Assembly (NCBI RefSeq): GCF_001439785.1
Contig: NZ_JYLI01000004.1
Span: forward strand, 1 to 64,000
Reading direction: 5' to 3'
Source of the DNA: Pseudomonas poae
GTDB lineage: Bacteria; Pseudomonadota; Gammaproteobacteria; Pseudomonadales; Pseudomonadaceae
Length of the DNA: 64,000 nucleotides
Part shown: piece after piece, positions 18,354-28,294 of the stretch
Layout of the letters: every line of letters starts with the position of its first letter
Position numbering within the stretch: the stretch's first letter is position 1
Position numbers and translations under genes: made by a program
The notes under the pieces: model-generated
The model's database searches: none
The model's input: the letters and a program-made list of their open reading frames with translations, nothing else
What the model was told of the DNA's origin: nothing

Positions 18354-19319
18354 ATGACCCGCGAAACCCTCGAACACAACCAGATCCCCCTCTACTTCGT
18401 CGCGGTCTTTCTTGCTGCCACCCTGGGCCTGTTCGCGCCTTCGCTGGGGCATGGTCTCGTCGCTCTGGTCACGCCTGCCATCGCCGTGCTGATGTACGCG
18501 ATGTTTCTGCAGATCCCTTTTCTGGATTTGCGTCAGGGCTTGGGCAGCAAGCGTTTCATGGCGGCGCTGCTGCTGGCCAATTTCACTCTTGTGCCGTGGC
18601 TGGTCTGGGCATTGACCCGTGGTCTTGTGGAGCACCCGGCGTTGCTGGTGGGAGCCTTGCTGGTGTTGCTGACGCCGTGCATCGATTACGTGGTGGTGTT
18701 CACCCACATCGGCAAGGGCGATTCGCGGTTGATGCTGGCAGCGACGCCGGTGTTGCTGCTGTTGCAGTTGGCGCTGTTGCCGGTGTACCTGGGGTTGATG
18801 CTGGGCCCGCAGCCCGAGGTGGTGGTTGAGGTCGGGCCGTTTATCGCGGCGTTTGTCTGGTTGATTGTGGTGCCGATGGTGCTGGCGGTAATGACGACGT
18901 CCCTGGCGCGACGATCGGCTGTCATTAGTGCGTGGAGCAGTGCCTGGGGCTGGTTGCCGGTGCCAGCGATGGCATGGGTGCTGTTTGTGGTGATCGGTTC
19001 GCAGATCACCTCGGTGGTGCGCGATCTCAATCTGCTGCTGCCGGTGATTCCGGTTTATCTGGGGTTCGTGTTGCTGGCGCCATTGCTGGGAATGCTGGCC
19101 GCACGAATGTTCGCGTTGCCGGCAGGAGCGGCGCGAGCGGTGACTTTCAGCGCCGCCACGCGCAACTCGCTGGTGGTGCTGCCGTTGGCACTGGCGCTGC
19201 CTCACGACGTGCGCGGGTTGGCGGCGACGGCGGTGATCCTGCAAACCCTGGTCGAGTTGGTTGCCGAATTGGTTTACGTGCGCCTTGTCCCCGCAGTGGT
19301 GTGGCGCAAAAACCGGTAA
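18354..19319 (+). CDS. Arsenite/bile-acid:sodium symporter superfamily membrane protein
   Basis: The protein has 321 residues from ATG 18354 (MTRETLEHNQIPLYF), the position where family members normally begin. A GTG at 18270 with AGGGG upstream would add 28 residues, so the start is open. About ten hydrophobic helices are seen. LTPCIDYVVVFTHIGKGD and TFSAATRNSLVVLPLALALP match the conserved discontinuous helices of the BASS/ACR3 fold. ACR3-like arsenite export is possible, but no arsR or arsC is nearby, so the substrate is left open. Confidence 0.85.
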   Translation: MTRETLEHNQIPLYFVAVFLAATLGLFAPSLGHGLVALVTPAIAVLMYAMFLQIPFLDLRQGLGSKRFMAALLLANFTLVPWLVWALTRGLVEHPALLVGALLVLLTPCIDYVVVFTHIGKGDSRLMLAATPVLLLLQLALLPVYLGLMLGPQPEVVVEVGPFIAAFVWLIVVPMVLAVMTTSLARRSAVISAWSSAWGWLPVPAMAWVLFVVIGSQITSVVRDLNLLLPVIPVYLGFVLLAPLLGMLAARMFALPAGAARAVTFSAATRNSLVVLPLALALPHDVRGLAATAVILQTLVELVAELVYVRLVPAVVWRKNR

Positions 19320-19405
19320 ACGCATGAAGGTTCAGGTCTGTTCAGGCGCTATTCAGGGGTGCGTTGTGCACCATGAGCGGCGCCTTACACCTGACAGGTC
19401 AACCG

Positions 19406-21013
19406 ATGGATCACCGCAACCGTTTTCGCCTGGAGTCTCTGGGCCTGTTTCTGATCGCCCTGTTGTTGTTCACCCTGGGTATCTGGGACCAGCAGCCCCA
19501 GGGCTTTGACGGGCGCTGGGCGCTGTTCCTGCAAGAAATGTTTCGCCATGGCGCGAGTCTTTTCCCTACGACCTACGGCCAGCCCTACGCGGACTACCCT
19601 GGCACGGCGACGTTCTTCAGTTTCGTGTTTGCCCGCGTGTTCGGCGCGCCCAATCACCTGGCGAATATCTTGCCCACCGCACTGGCATCCGCCGGGGTGA
19701 TTGCCGTGATCTATCGGCTGCTGGCCCCCCGCAGTCGGCAATGGGCACTGCTCACTGTGTTGTTGACCTTGCTCACGACACAACTGCTCGAAAAGTCCCG
19801 CTCGGTGTGCCTCGATCAAATGGTCGCGCTGCTCTGTGTGGGCAGCTTCTATCTGCTACACAGCGGTGAACGCCTGGGCTCGCGCTGGCGACAACTGGCG
19901 GTGTTCCCGTTGTTCATCCTGGGCTTTGCGATTCGCGGGCCGCTTGGGCTCGTCGAAGTCTGCGGCGTGGCGTGCGTTTACTGGGCGCTGGGTCGTCCCG
20001 GCGAGCGGGTCAGGCAGGTGTTGATTCACGGCGTGGTCGGCCTGGTGCTGTTGGCGGCTTGCTGGTGGCTGCTGATGAAGCTGGCGCGGATCAGCGGGGG
20101 CGACGCGTTTGCCGACGAGGTATTCAAAATGCAGGTGGGCGGGCGCCTCGATGAAAACGGTGAGCCGTTCTATTTCTACTTCCAGTTGAGTTTGTACCGT
20201 TACTTCCCCGTGGTGCCGCTGGCCCTGGCGACTTTGTTCGCGCTGCGCCACCGATGGGCATTGCGACGGACCGATGAAGACGTGCATATGGTCGTGCGGC
20301 TCGGCGCGTGCGGCTTGATGATTCTACTTGGCCTGTCGGTGCCGCACTTCAAGCGCGCTTATTACATCCTGCCGATGGTGCCGATGTTTGCCGCTGTCGC
20401 GGCCTATGGGCTGCTGCAGGCGCAGGGCTGGCTTGCTGGCGTGCGCCGATGCTACGAAGGCCTCGTCGCGGCGCTGCCGGCGTTGTGCGTGGTGGCGGTC
20501 CTGGTGTGTCGGCAGGCGTGGCACAGGCACGGCTATTGGCCGGACGTGTCGTTGCCGTTGTTGTTCAGTGTATTGGCGTTGCTGCAGGTGGCGGCGCTGG
20601 TCGCCTGGCGTCGGGCTGCGCGTCTGGTGTGGCTCAGCCTCATCGCACTGGCGGCGCAGTGGTTGCTGCTGGTGGCGGTGGTAGAGCCGTCCAAGGACCT
20701 GCAATTCGACACCCGCAGGTTTGTCGGTCAGGTCGAATCGCTTCGCGCCCTGAACCCCGGGCCTTTGGTCTTCGTCGATCTTGGCCAGGACACCTGGGGC
20801 GTGCGCTACATGATGAACCTGGATCACGACGAGCGACCGCTGTTCGTGGGGCGCCATGAGCTGGAGAAATTGAGCGCGCTGCCAAGGCCGGCCTGGGTGA
20901 TTGTGGAACGCACGGAAACGGCCTTGCTGAAGGGCTCACCGGTGGAGCACCTGGCTCCGGCGTTCAACGGGCGACTGAATGACAATCCGTTGATGGTGTT
21001 TTTGTTGAAGTGA
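19406..21013 (+). CDS. Glycosyltransferase family 39 / ArnT-like membrane protein
   Basis: About eleven membrane helices span the first 440 of its 535 residues, and a soluble C-terminal domain follows (VFVDLGQDTWGVRYMM). The first loop carries the acidic DGRWALFLQEMF segment expected of GT-C enzymes that use polyprenyl-phosphate sugars, and HFKRAYYILPMVPMFA matches the later conserved loop. The ATG at 19406 has ACAGG 8 nt upstream; earlier in-frame ATGs exist at 19364 and 19373. It may add a sugar to lipid A, a lipid or a protein. No arn genes are near, so the acceptor is unknown. Confidence 0.83.
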   Translation: MDHRNRFRLESLGLFLIALLLFTLGIWDQQPQGFDGRWALFLQEMFRHGASLFPTTYGQPYADYPGTATFFSFVFARVFGAPNHLANILPTALASAGVIAVIYRLLAPRSRQWALLTVLLTLLTTQLLEKSRSVCLDQMVALLCVGSFYLLHSGERLGSRWRQLAVFPLFILGFAIRGPLGLVEVCGVACVYWALGRPGERVRQVLIHGVVGLVLLAACWWLLMKLARISGGDAFADEVFKMQVGGRLDENGEPFYFYFQLSLYRYFPVVPLALATLFALRHRWALRRTDEDVHMVVRLGACGLMILLGLSVPHFKRAYYILPMVPMFAAVAAYGLLQAQGWLAGVRRCYEGLVAALPALCVVAVLVCRQAWHRHGYWPDVSLPLLFSVLALLQVAALVAWRRAARLVWLSLIALAAQWLLLVAVVEPSKDLQFDTRRFVGQVESLRALNPGPLVFVDLGQDTWGVRYMMNLDHDERPLFVGRHELEKLSALPRPAWVIVERTETALLKGSPVEHLAPAFNGRLNDNPLMVFLLK

Positions 21014-21041
21014 GTGAGGAGTGCCAAATCGCAGGCAACAA

Positions 21042-21068
21042 AAAACCCGCACCAGGCGGGTTTTTTGT
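21042..21068. terminator. Bidirectional terminator
   Basis: AAAAAACCCGC and GCGGGTTTTTT form a short GC stem with A and T runs on both sides. It can serve the glycosyltransferase gene and the oppositely transcribed tRNA. Confidence 0.9.
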
Positions 21069-21107
21069 GTGTTTCGGATGATAGCTGCACCACCTGAAAC
21101 TGATTAG

Positions 21108-21183
21108 TGGTGCCCAGAGACGGAATCGAACCGCCGACACGGGGATTTTCAATCCCCTGCTCTACCGACTGAGCTATCTGGGC
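21108..21183 (-). tRNA. tRNA-Phe (GAA)
   Basis: The 76 nt fold as a cloverleaf on the minus strand: acceptor GCCCAGA pairs with TCTGGGC, the anticodon loop is TTGAAAA with anticodon GAA, the T arm is GGTTCGATTCC, and CCA is encoded. There is no sign of an integrated element or a duplicated 3' end. Confidence 0.98.
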
Positions 21184-21286
21184 AACGGGGCGCATTAAAC
21201 GGGTTTTTCAGGGGGTCGTCAAGCAAGTTTTGGAAAAATATTTAATTATTACCGTCGCTTACGTGTCGGCCCCGGTTTTTGCTCAA

Positions 21287-21559
21287 TTATTGAGCAGGTG
21301 GGACGTAGCCCTCGGCCTGGGCGTATTCCTCGCCGGAAAAGAACTTGTCCATTTCGCCCGCCAGGTATTTGCGGTCTTCGGCGTTCATCATGTTCAGGCG
21401 TTTTTCGTTGATCAGCAGGGTCTGGTGTTTGAGCCAGTCGCCCCAGGCTTTGGCGGAGACATTGTCGTAAATGTCCTGGCCCTTGGCGCCCGGGTACGGA
21501 GGGCGGTCCAGGGCTGGCAGTTGTTCTTTGTACTTGCGGCACATTACGGTGCGGGTCAT
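21287..21559 (-). CDS. yggX: YggX, Fe(II)-trafficking / oxidative damage protection protein
   Basis: The 90-residue length, the early Cys in [11 protein letters not shown], and the motifs [19 protein letters not shown] and EMDKFFSG are diagnostic of YggX. It protects iron-sulfur clusters against oxidants. Its ATG overlaps the mutY stop by four bases, giving the conserved mutY-yggX pair; MutY itself carries an iron-sulfur cluster. Confidence 0.97.
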   Translation of the reverse strand: MTRTVMCRKYKEQLPALDRPPYPGAKGQDIYDNVSAKAWGDWLKHQTLLINEKRLNMMNAEDRKYLAGEMDKFFSGEEYAQAEGYVPPAQ

Positions 21560-22623
21560 GACGACACTCCTGCATTCAATACGTCGGCCGCGCGCTTCAG
21601 CAGTTTCTTGACCGGGGCGGCAAGGCCCAGGCGCGGCGGGGTGGCGAGGTTATACCAGAGCCAGTCGGCCTCGGCCACGTGATGGGCCGATTCCTCGACC
21701 TCGACCAGCCAGGGTTCGATGGCCAGCTGGAAATGGCTGAAGGTGTGGATCAGTCCTGGCAGTTCCTGATGCTTGCCCAGCTCGAGCGCGTGCTGTTCGG
21801 CCAGGTGCTTGAGGTCGCCAAGGTCGTCCAGCTCCGGCAGGCTCCACAACCCGCCCCACAGCCCGGTGGAGGGGCGGCGATACAGCAGAATCGCGCCTTC
21901 AGCGTTGGCCAGCATGGGCATCAATGTACGCTTTTGCGGGATGGTCTTGCGCGGCTTGGGGATCGGGTAGCGCGTCTCCAGGCCGAGCATGTGGGCCTCG
22001 CAGCCTTTTTCCAGCGGGCACAGCAGGCAGCTGGGTTTGCTGCGGGTGCAAAGGGTGGCGCCCATGTCCATCATTGCCTGGGTGTAGGCGTTGACACGTT
22101 CATGGGGCGTGAAGCGCTCTGCGGTGGCCCACAGCTGTTTGGCCACCTTGGGTTCGCCGGGGTAGCCCTCCTGCGCGGTAAAGCGCGCCAGCACGCGTTT
22201 GACGTTGCCGTCGAGGATCGGCGCACGCAGGCCCATGCTCAGGCTGGCGATGGCGCCTGCGGTGGACAGGCCGATGCCGGGTAGTTCGGTGAGTTTTTCG
22301 ACGCTTCTGGGAAACTCGCCGCCGTAGTCGGCCACCACGATCTTTGCGGTCTTTTGCAGGTTGCGCGCCCGGGTGTAGTAGCCCAGGCCGGTCCACAGGT
22401 GCAGCACTTCGTCTTCCGGCGCGGCGGCCAGGGCGTCGACCGTCGGCAGCGAGGCCATGAACCGGTCGAAGTAACTGAGCACGGTGCTCACCTGGGTCTG
22501 TTGCAGCATGATCTCCGAGACCCACACCCGGTAAGGCGTGATGCCCTGTTGCCAGGGCAGGTCGTGGCGACCGTGACGGTCGTACCAGTCGAGTACGGCC
22601 TCTGAAAACTGCTCGTTTCTCAT
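21556..22623 (-). CDS. mutY: MutY, A/G-specific adenine DNA glycosylase
   Basis: The 355-residue enzyme shows EIMLQQTQV with the catalytic Glu, the helix-hairpin-helix [12 protein letters not shown] followed by ILDGNVKRV with the catalytic Asp, and the cluster ligands in a C-x6-C-x2-C-x5-C pattern ([17 protein letters not shown]). A C-terminal NUDIX-like domain recognises 8-oxoG. The ATG at 22623 overlaps the asmA stop (ATGA). The longer open frame upstream is antisense-like arginine-rich sequence and is not used. Confidence 0.97.
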   Translation of the reverse strand: MRNEQFSEAVLDWYDRHGRHDLPWQQGITPYRVWVSEIMLQQTQVSTVLSYFDRFMASLPTVDALAAAPEDEVLHLWTGLGYYTRARNLQKTAKIVVADYGGEFPRSVEKLTELPGIGLSTAGAIASLSMGLRAPILDGNVKRVLARFTAQEGYPGEPKVAKQLWATAERFTPHERVNAYTQAMMDMGATLCTRSKPSCLLCPLEKGCEAHMLGLETRYPIPKPRKTIPQKRTLMPMLANAEGAILLYRRPSTGLWGGLWSLPELDDLGDLKHLAEQHALELGKHQELPGLIHTFSHFQLAIEPWLVEVEESAHHVAEADWLWYNLATPPRLGLAAPVKKLLKRAADVLNAGVSS

Positions 22624-24836
22624 CGTTTGAACAGGCCTTTCAAAGCATCTTTGAGCTGCGGGTTGACCTTGTCGAGCTTCTCTTCCAGTTTCTCGTTGAG
22701 GCGATTGCCAGCGGCCTTGATGGCGACCTGGCCCAGGCCGTCCTTGTCCAGGCGACAGGCCTTGGCGCCCAGCTCCAGCGGGCCACGGCAGCGCAGTGGC
22801 ACTTCGATGTTCTGGAAGTTGGCGCCGACCTGGCACGCCGGGTCCGGCACCTCGCGCTGGTCGCCTTCGACAATGATGCCGACGCGGTAGTCCATGCCCA
22901 GCACGCGCAGGTCGACGTCACCGTTGCCGTTGACGGTCAGGCCCGGGATGCGCACTTTCAGGTCGGGGTTGCTGGCCACGCCATTGCGGAACGTGAGGTT
23001 GCCGCGCAATTCTTCGAACGGCGTGTCCTTGCCCGGTGGCGTGCTGCTCAGGGTCTTGCGGTTGAGCAGGGCGATGCCGGTGCACACCTGCTGTTCAATG
23101 TTGGCATTGAGCAGCACGCCGTTGTTGATCACAAAGCTGGCAGTGCCGTTGAGGCTGTCGATCAGCGCTTTCTGGCTGTTGCCACGGCCGCTGAGGTTGC
23201 TGTCGAGGGTGACCTGGCCTTTCACCGGCGGGGTTTGCCCCTGGGCTTGCAGGATGCGTTCGACCGGCACTTGCTTGATCTGGCTTTGCAGCGCGAGCAG
23301 CGGAATATCCTGGCGCACATCGAGCGTGCCGTTGGCCTGGAAGGTGCCGTTGTAGAGGCCGCCGCTGAGGGCGTCGAGCTTGAGCTGGCCGTCGATGCCG
23401 GAGGCTTTCAGCACGGCGTTCTGGATCGGCAGTTTGCTCAAGGTCAACTGACCAAAGGCAAGGTCGGCATTCACGTCGAGGGTGCGCAGGCGGGTGATCG
23501 GCAGCAGTTTGTCGGTGCTCCAGGCGCTTTTGGTCGGCGCGTCGGGCAGTGGCGTGGTGCCGCCGGCCGCCATCGCCCCGGCTTCGCTGTTCTGCACTTC
23601 GGCCTGGCGAGCGGCGGTGGCACCCTTGGCGGATTCGGACTTGGCCGGCAAATAGTTGTCGGCGTTGAAGCTGTCGCCCTTGAGTTGCACGCGCAGCGAC
23701 TGTTTGGCGAAATCTTCCACGGCGACGCGGCCGGTGAAGGTGCTGCCGTCGAGCTTCAAGTTCAGGTCTTCAAGCGCCACGCTGGTGGGCGTGCCCTTGA
23801 GCCGGCTGACCAGCTCGACCTTGCTCAGGCTGCCGTCGGCCATCGGCGGCAGTGGGTGGCCGACGCTGTCGAGGAACTTGGCGAGGTCGAATTGGGCGAT
23901 GGACAGGGCGCCGCTGAGCTGCGGGGTCTTGTCCAGGTCGTTGACTTTCAGCTCGCCCAGCGCGCGCAGCTGGTTGGCTGACAGTTTCAGGTTGGTCCAT
24001 TCGGCGATATTCGCCGCCTGGTCCACCAGCAACTGGCCCTGGGTGGAGAAGGTCACGGTCTTGCCCTGCAGCGGCTCGCCGGTGGCTTCACCGGTGACCT
24101 TCATGTCTTCGAACTGGTAGCGCTTGAGGGCGCGCTGGATGCGCAGGTTGCCGTTGAGCTCGGTCTTGACGCGCATCACGGGCTGGTTGCTGCCGAAGAA
24201 CGCGGTGAGCTTCACCGGAATGCTTGCGCCTTCATGCACGGCACCGGCGCTCAGTTGGATGCTCTCGGCGCTGAACTGCTTGCCGGTCTGCTCGTCGTTG
24301 TATTCGACGCGGGCGTTGTTGACCGTCAGGCTGTCGATGTCCAGGCGGATCGGTTGCGGCGGTTTCTCCGGTCTGGTTTCAGCCACGGGTTCCGTCGGGG
24401 CAGGAGCAGGGGTGTCGGCCGTCGCGTCAGGCGCGTTCTTGCCGATATCTTCCCAGTTGCCATGGCCCTGCTTGTCGCGGTTGAGGCGCAGGTTCAGGCC
24501 TTCGACCCGCACATCGCTCATCTGCACTTCGCGGCGCAGCAGGGGCAGCACGCGTACCGACAGGCCGAGCATCTGCAGGTCGGCGAACGGTTGGGTCGGG
24601 GTGGTCAGGGTCGCCACGCTGGCGTCATGCAGTTCGAGGCCGAGCCAGGGGAACAGGCTCCAGCCGATATCGCCATTGAGCGTCAGCTCGATGTGGGCCT
24701 TGTCGCGGGCAATCTGGCGAATCTCTTCCTTGTAGTCGTTGGGATCGAAGAGGTGGGTCAGGGCAAAGCCGAGAGCCACAATGATCAGCAACAGCCCGAG
24801 GAGTACCAGACCCAGGATTTTGCCGAACGCTTTCAT
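22620..24836 (-). CDS. asmA: AsmA family protein
   Basis: In this 738-residue protein an N-terminal membrane anchor (KILGLVLLGLLLIIVALGF) precedes a long periplasmic beta-rich region. FDPNDYKEEI is the usual AsmA N-terminal motif, a Pro/Ala-rich linker lies at about 130-150, and the conserved C-terminal DLRVLGMDYRVGIIVEGD segment is present. AsmA-like proteins are thought to bridge the periplasm for lipid transport and outer-membrane assembly. The ATG at 24836 has AAGGAC 8 nt upstream. It is first in the asmA-mutY-yggX unit. Confidence 0.92.
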   Translation of the reverse strand: MKAFGKILGLVLLGLLLIIVALGFALTHLFDPNDYKEEIRQIARDKAHIELTLNGDIGWSLFPWLGLELHDASVATLTTPTQPFADLQMLGLSVRVLPLLRREVQMSDVRVEGLNLRLNRDKQGHGNWEDIGKNAPDATADTPAPAPTEPVAETRPEKPPQPIRLDIDSLTVNNARVEYNDEQTGKQFSAESIQLSAGAVHEGASIPVKLTAFFGSNQPVMRVKTELNGNLRIQRALKRYQFEDMKVTGEATGEPLQGKTVTFSTQGQLLVDQAANIAEWTNLKLSANQLRALGELKVNDLDKTPQLSGALSIAQFDLAKFLDSVGHPLPPMADGSLSKVELVSRLKGTPTSVALEDLNLKLDGSTFTGRVAVEDFAKQSLRVQLKGDSFNADNYLPAKSESAKGATAARQAEVQNSEAGAMAAGGTTPLPDAPTKSAWSTDKLLPITRLRTLDVNADLAFGQLTLSKLPIQNAVLKASGIDGQLKLDALSGGLYNGTFQANGTLDVRQDIPLLALQSQIKQVPVERILQAQGQTPPVKGQVTLDSNLSGRGNSQKALIDSLNGTASFVINNGVLLNANIEQQVCTGIALLNRKTLSSTPPGKDTPFEELRGNLTFRNGVASNPDLKVRIPGLTVNGNGDVDLRVLGMDYRVGIIVEGDQREVPDPACQVGANFQNIEVPLRCRGPLELGAKACRLDKDGLGQVAIKAAGNRLNEKLEEKLDKVNPQLKDALKGLFKR

Positions 24837-25161
24837 GGGCGAGTCCTTGTATGTCGATTTCAAAATTTAGCCGCAGAGTATAACGCCAGGCGACCTGCGT
24901 CAGTTCAGCGATCGTTACATTGTATCCAGATCGGGCAGAACAGGAATTTGGCGTCAGAAAAAGCGAATTTCCTGAAAAAAGTGATATCAGTTTGGTTTTT
25001 ATCGGCTCCACAGGTGCTAATCTCTGCGCGTTCGTCCGCCTTCTGCGACTTATCGTCGCGCCAAAATGGAGCTTTACTCGACCACCACGGCCACGCTCTG
25101 CGTGCAAGGCCGAGGGGGAGAGCGCCTGACGGACACATACTAACAACTGGGGGAAACACCA
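24837..25161. other. Divergent intergenic region asmA / MFS gene
   Basis: These 325 bp have no gene. On the minus strand a TATACT at 24877-24882 is a plausible -10 for asmA. Toward the MFS gene I see only weak -35/-10 candidates. A 77-codon minus-strand frame lacks start signals. Confidence 0.4.
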
Positions 25162-26796
25162 ATGAGCACCAAGCCTGCGTTCCTGTCCAAGGAGCGCATC
25201 ATCGCCAAGCCGGGGTTCAACCGCTGGCTGGTTCCACCGGCCGCCCTGGCCATCCACCTGTGCATCGGCATGGCCTACGGCTTCTCGGTGTTCTGGCTGC
25301 CACTGTCCAAAGCGCTGGGTATCACTGCGCCGGTCGCATGTGCGCCGGACATGAGCTTTATCACACAGGTTTTTTCGTCCCAATGTGACTGGCCCATCTC
25401 CATGCTGGGCTGGATCTACACCCTGTTTTTCATCTTCCTGGGCTGCTCGGCAGCGATCTGGGGCGGCTGGCTGGAACATGCCGGGCCGCGCAAGGCCGGC
25501 GTCGTATCGGCCCTGTGCTGGTGCGGTGGCCTGTTGATCTCGGCGTTGGGTATCTATACCCACCAGATCTGGCTGATGTGGATCGGTTCCGGCGTGATTG
25601 GCGGTATCGGCCTGGGCCTGGGCTATATCTCGCCCGTTTCGACCCTGATCAAGTGGTTCCCGGACAAGCGCGGCATGGCCACCGGCATGGCGATCATGGG
25701 CTTCGGCGGCGGCGCGATGGTGGGTGCACCTCTGGCCGCAGCGCTGATGGGTCACTTCGCTTCGCCAACCAGCGTGGGCGTGTGGCAGAGCTTTCTGGTG
25801 ATGGCTGCGATCTACTTCGTGTTCATGATCGGCGGCGCACTGTCCTACCGCGTACCGCCGACCGGCTGGAAGCCTGAGGGCTGGACGGCACCGGCGAAAA
25901 AAGCCAGCAATGCGATGATCACCAACCGTCACGTGCACGTGAACGTGGCCTGGAAAACCCCGCAATTCCGCCTGGTGTGGCTGGTGCTGTGCCTGAACGT
26001 TTCCGCCGGTATCGGCATCCTGGGCATGGCTTCGCCGCTGCTGCAGGAAGTGTTCGGCGGCAAGCTGCTGGGTGTGGATGTGCCGTTCGGTCAACTGGAT
26101 GCCGGGCAACTGGCGTCGATCGCTGCCATTGCGGCAGGCTTTACCGGTCTGTTGAGCCTGTTCAACATCGGTGGCCGGTTCTTCTGGGCGTCGTTCTCCG
26201 ACTACCTGGGTCGCAAAAACACCTACTTCCTGTTTTTCGCCCTGGGCTTTGCCCTGTACGCACTGATCCCGAACCTGGGGCACCTGGGCAACGTGGCGCT
26301 TTTCGTGGCGGCGTTCTGCGTGATCCTGTCGATGTACGGCGGCGGTTTCGCCACGGTGCCGGCTTACCTGGCCGACCTGTTCGGTACGCAAATGGTCGGC
26401 GCGATCCACGGTCGCCTGTTGACCGCCTGGGCTGCTGCCGGCGTGCTGGGCCCAGTGTTGGTGAACTACCTGCGTGAATATCAATTGAGCATCGGCGTTG
26501 AACGCGCTGCGGCCTATGACATTACCTTGTACATCCTCGCCGGTCTGCTGGTGCTGGGTTTCATCTGCAACCTGCTGGTGCGTCCGGTGGCCGACAAGTA
26601 CTTCATGAGCGACGCGGAGCTGGCTGCCGAACAGGCGCTGGGCCATGACAAGGGCGCTGACGCGTCTACCGTACTGGAGTGGAAAGCCTCCCCAGGCAGC
26701 AAGCCGCTGGCGATTGCCGCCTGGCTGGTGGTGGGTATTCCGTTGGCGTGGGGTGTGTGGGTGACCCTGCAGAAGACGGCGGTACTGTTCCACTGA
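25162..26796 (+). CDS. OFA-family MFS transporter
   Basis: The transporter has 544 residues, about 12 membrane helices, and a large loop after TM2 with two Cys (CAPDMSFITQVFSSQC). GWIYTLFFIFLGCSAAIWGGWLE-type sequence, SPVSTLIKWFPDKRGMATGMA and RFFWASFSDYLGRKN are typical of the oxalate/formate antiporter (OFA) family. The ATG follows GGGGGAA. No oxalate or formate enzyme gene is adjacent, so the substrate (a small carboxylate is likely) is unproven. Confidence 0.88.
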   Translation: MSTKPAFLSKERIIAKPGFNRWLVPPAALAIHLCIGMAYGFSVFWLPLSKALGITAPVACAPDMSFITQVFSSQCDWPISMLGWIYTLFFIFLGCSAAIWGGWLEHAGPRKAGVVSALCWCGGLLISALGIYTHQIWLMWIGSGVIGGIGLGLGYISPVSTLIKWFPDKRGMATGMAIMGFGGGAMVGAPLAAALMGHFASPTSVGVWQSFLVMAAIYFVFMIGGALSYRVPPTGWKPEGWTAPAKKASNAMITNRHVHVNVAWKTPQFRLVWLVLCLNVSAGIGILGMASPLLQEVFGGKLLGVDVPFGQLDAGQLASIAAIAAGFTGLLSLFNIGGRFFWASFSDYLGRKNTYFLFFALGFALYALIPNLGHLGNVALFVAAFCVILSMYGGGFATVPAYLADLFGTQMVGAIHGRLLTAWAAAGVLGPVLVNYLREYQLSIGVERAAAYDITLYILAGLLVLGFICNLLVRPVADKYFMSDAELAAEQALGHDKGADASTVLEWKASPGSKPLAIAAWLVVGIPLAWGVWVTLQKTAVLFH

Positions 26797-26823
26797 TACC
26801 GCAATAAGGGTGGGCCCGGTTCC

Positions 26824-26911
26824 TGTGGGAGCCGGGCTTGCCCGCGATGGCATCGCCTCGGTGTACCTGACACACCGGGGTGCCCGCATCGCAGGCAAGC
26901 CAGCTCCCACA
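26824..26911. repeat. REPIN (paired inverted REP)
   Basis: TGTGGGAGCCGGGCTTGCC and GGCAAGCCAGCTCCCACA arms enclose a spacer with GGTGTACCTGACACACC. It lies between the MFS gene and the his block. Confidence 0.85.
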
Positions 26912-27019
26912 ACAGCCAGTCCCCGGAAATAGTCTGGCTGGCAGTTGTATGCACATGTCTATCCCCGACACTCCATCAGTCTTATCCCCTCCGATGTTTC
27001 TGTTTGCCGCCCGCGCCCC

Positions 27020-27025
27020 TATAAT
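27020..27025 (+). promoter_or_regulatory. -10 element before hisB
   Basis: A consensus TATAAT lies 38 nt before the hisB start. The -35 region (TTTCTG around 26997) is poor. Confidence 0.5.
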
Positions 27026-27062
27026 GGCCACCTTTTTCGCCCAATGATTTGCGGAGCTGGTG

Positions 27063-27656
27063 ATGGTCGAACGTATGGCGTCCGTCGAGCGCGACACTCT
27101 GGAAACCCAGATCAAAGCCTCGATCAACCTGGATGGCACCGGAAAGGCCCGATTTGATATCGGTGTACCTTTTCTTGAGCACATGCTGGACCAGATCGCC
27201 CGTCACGGGCTGATCGACCTGGATATCGTCAGCAAGGGCGACCTGCACATCGACGACCACCACACGGTGGAAGACGTGGGCATCACCCTCGGCCAGGCCT
27301 TTGCCAAGGCCATCGGCGACAAAAAAGGCATCCGTCGCTACGGCCACGCCTATGTCCCGCTGGATGAAGCGCTGTCGCGCGTGGTCATCGACTTCTCCGG
27401 TCGCCCGGGCCTGCAGATGCACGTGCCCTACACCCGCGCCACCGTAGGCGGCTTCGACGTCGACCTGTTCCAGGAATTCTTCCAGGGGTTCGTCAACCAC
27501 GCACTCGTCAGCCTGCACATCGACAACCTGCGTGGTACCAACACCCACCACCAGATCGAAACCGTGTTCAAGGCCTTCGGCCGCGCGCTGCGCATGGCCG
27601 TGGAGCTGGACGACCGCATGGCCGGGCAAATGCCGTCGACCAAGGGCGTCCTGTAA
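27063..27656 (+). CDS. hisB: HisB, imidazoleglycerol-phosphate dehydratase
   Basis: The 197-residue monofunctional dehydratase is the usual form outside enterics. The metal ligands are in the duplicated motifs [11 protein letters not shown] and NTHHQIE, and [11 protein letters not shown] is near the end. It catalyses step six of histidine biosynthesis. The ATG at 27063 matches the family start; a GTG directly before it would add one residue. The stop overlaps the hisH start by one base. Confidence 0.98.
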   Translation: MVERMASVERDTLETQIKASINLDGTGKARFDIGVPFLEHMLDQIARHGLIDLDIVSKGDLHIDDHHTVEDVGITLGQAFAKAIGDKKGIRRYGHAYVPLDEALSRVVIDFSGRPGLQMHVPYTRATVGGFDVDLFQEFFQGFVNHALVSLHIDNLRGTNTHHQIETVFKAFGRALRMAVELDDRMAGQMPSTKGVL

Positions 27657-28294
27657 TGCAGACGGTCGCGGTTATCGACTACGGCATGGGCAACCTGCAC
27701 TCGGTGGCCAAGGCCCTTGAGCATGTGGGCGCCGGCAAGGTGCTGATCACCAGCGATGCCGATGTGATTCGCGAAGCCGACCGCGTGGTGTTCCCCGGTG
27801 TGGGCGCGATTCGCGACTGCATGGCCGAGATTCGTCGCCTGGGCTTTGACAGCCTGGTGCGTGAAGTCAGCCAGGACCGGCCGTTCCTCGGCATCTGCGT
27901 GGGCATGCAAGCCCTGCTTGAGCGCAGCGAAGAGAACAATGGCGTCGACTGCATCGGTCTGTTCCCAGGCCAAGTGAAGTTCTTCGGTAAGGATCTGCAT
28001 GAAGACGGCGCCCATTTGAAAGTCCCGCACATGGGCTGGAACGAGGTGCGCCAGACGCTGGATCACCCGTTGTGGCACGAGGTGCCGGACATGGCGCGCT
28101 TTTACTTCGTGCACAGCTACTACATCGCCGCCGGTCAAGCGGGCCAGGTGGCGGGTGGCGGGCATTACGGCGTCGACTTCGCTGCGGCGCTGGCCGAGGG
28201 TTCGCGCTTTGCCGTGCAGTTTCACCCGGAAAAAAGCCATACCCATGGCCTGCAACTGCTGCAGAACTTCGCCGCGTGGGACGGCCGCTGGTAA
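27656..28294 (+). CDS. hisH: HisH, glutaminase subunit of IGP synthase
   Basis: This 212-residue class I glutamine amidotransferase has its nucleophile Cys in [13 protein letters not shown] and His-Glu in [12 protein letters not shown] near the C-terminus. It supplies ammonia to HisF. It is coupled by one-base overlaps to both hisB and the following small gene. Confidence 0.98.
   Translation: MQTVAVIDYGMGNLHSVAKALEHVGAGKVLITSDADVIREADRVVFPGVGAIRDCMAEIRRLGFDSLVREVSQDRPFLGICVGMQALLERSEENNGVDCIGLFPGQVKFFGKDLHEDGAHLKVPHMGWNEVRQTLDHPLWHEVPDMARFYFVHSYYIAAGQAGQVAGGGHYGVDFAAALAEGSRFAVQFHPEKSHTHGLQLLQNFAAWDGRW

Noticed and set aside
21108..21183. tRNA-Phe as an integration site for a mobile element
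   Set aside because: No integrase gene and no repeated tRNA 3' end are found on either side; neighbours are core genes.
24625..26910. 761-codon minus-strand frame over the MFS gene
   Set aside because: It is antisense to a complete 12-helix transporter and runs into the asmA coding region; its composition is shadow-like.
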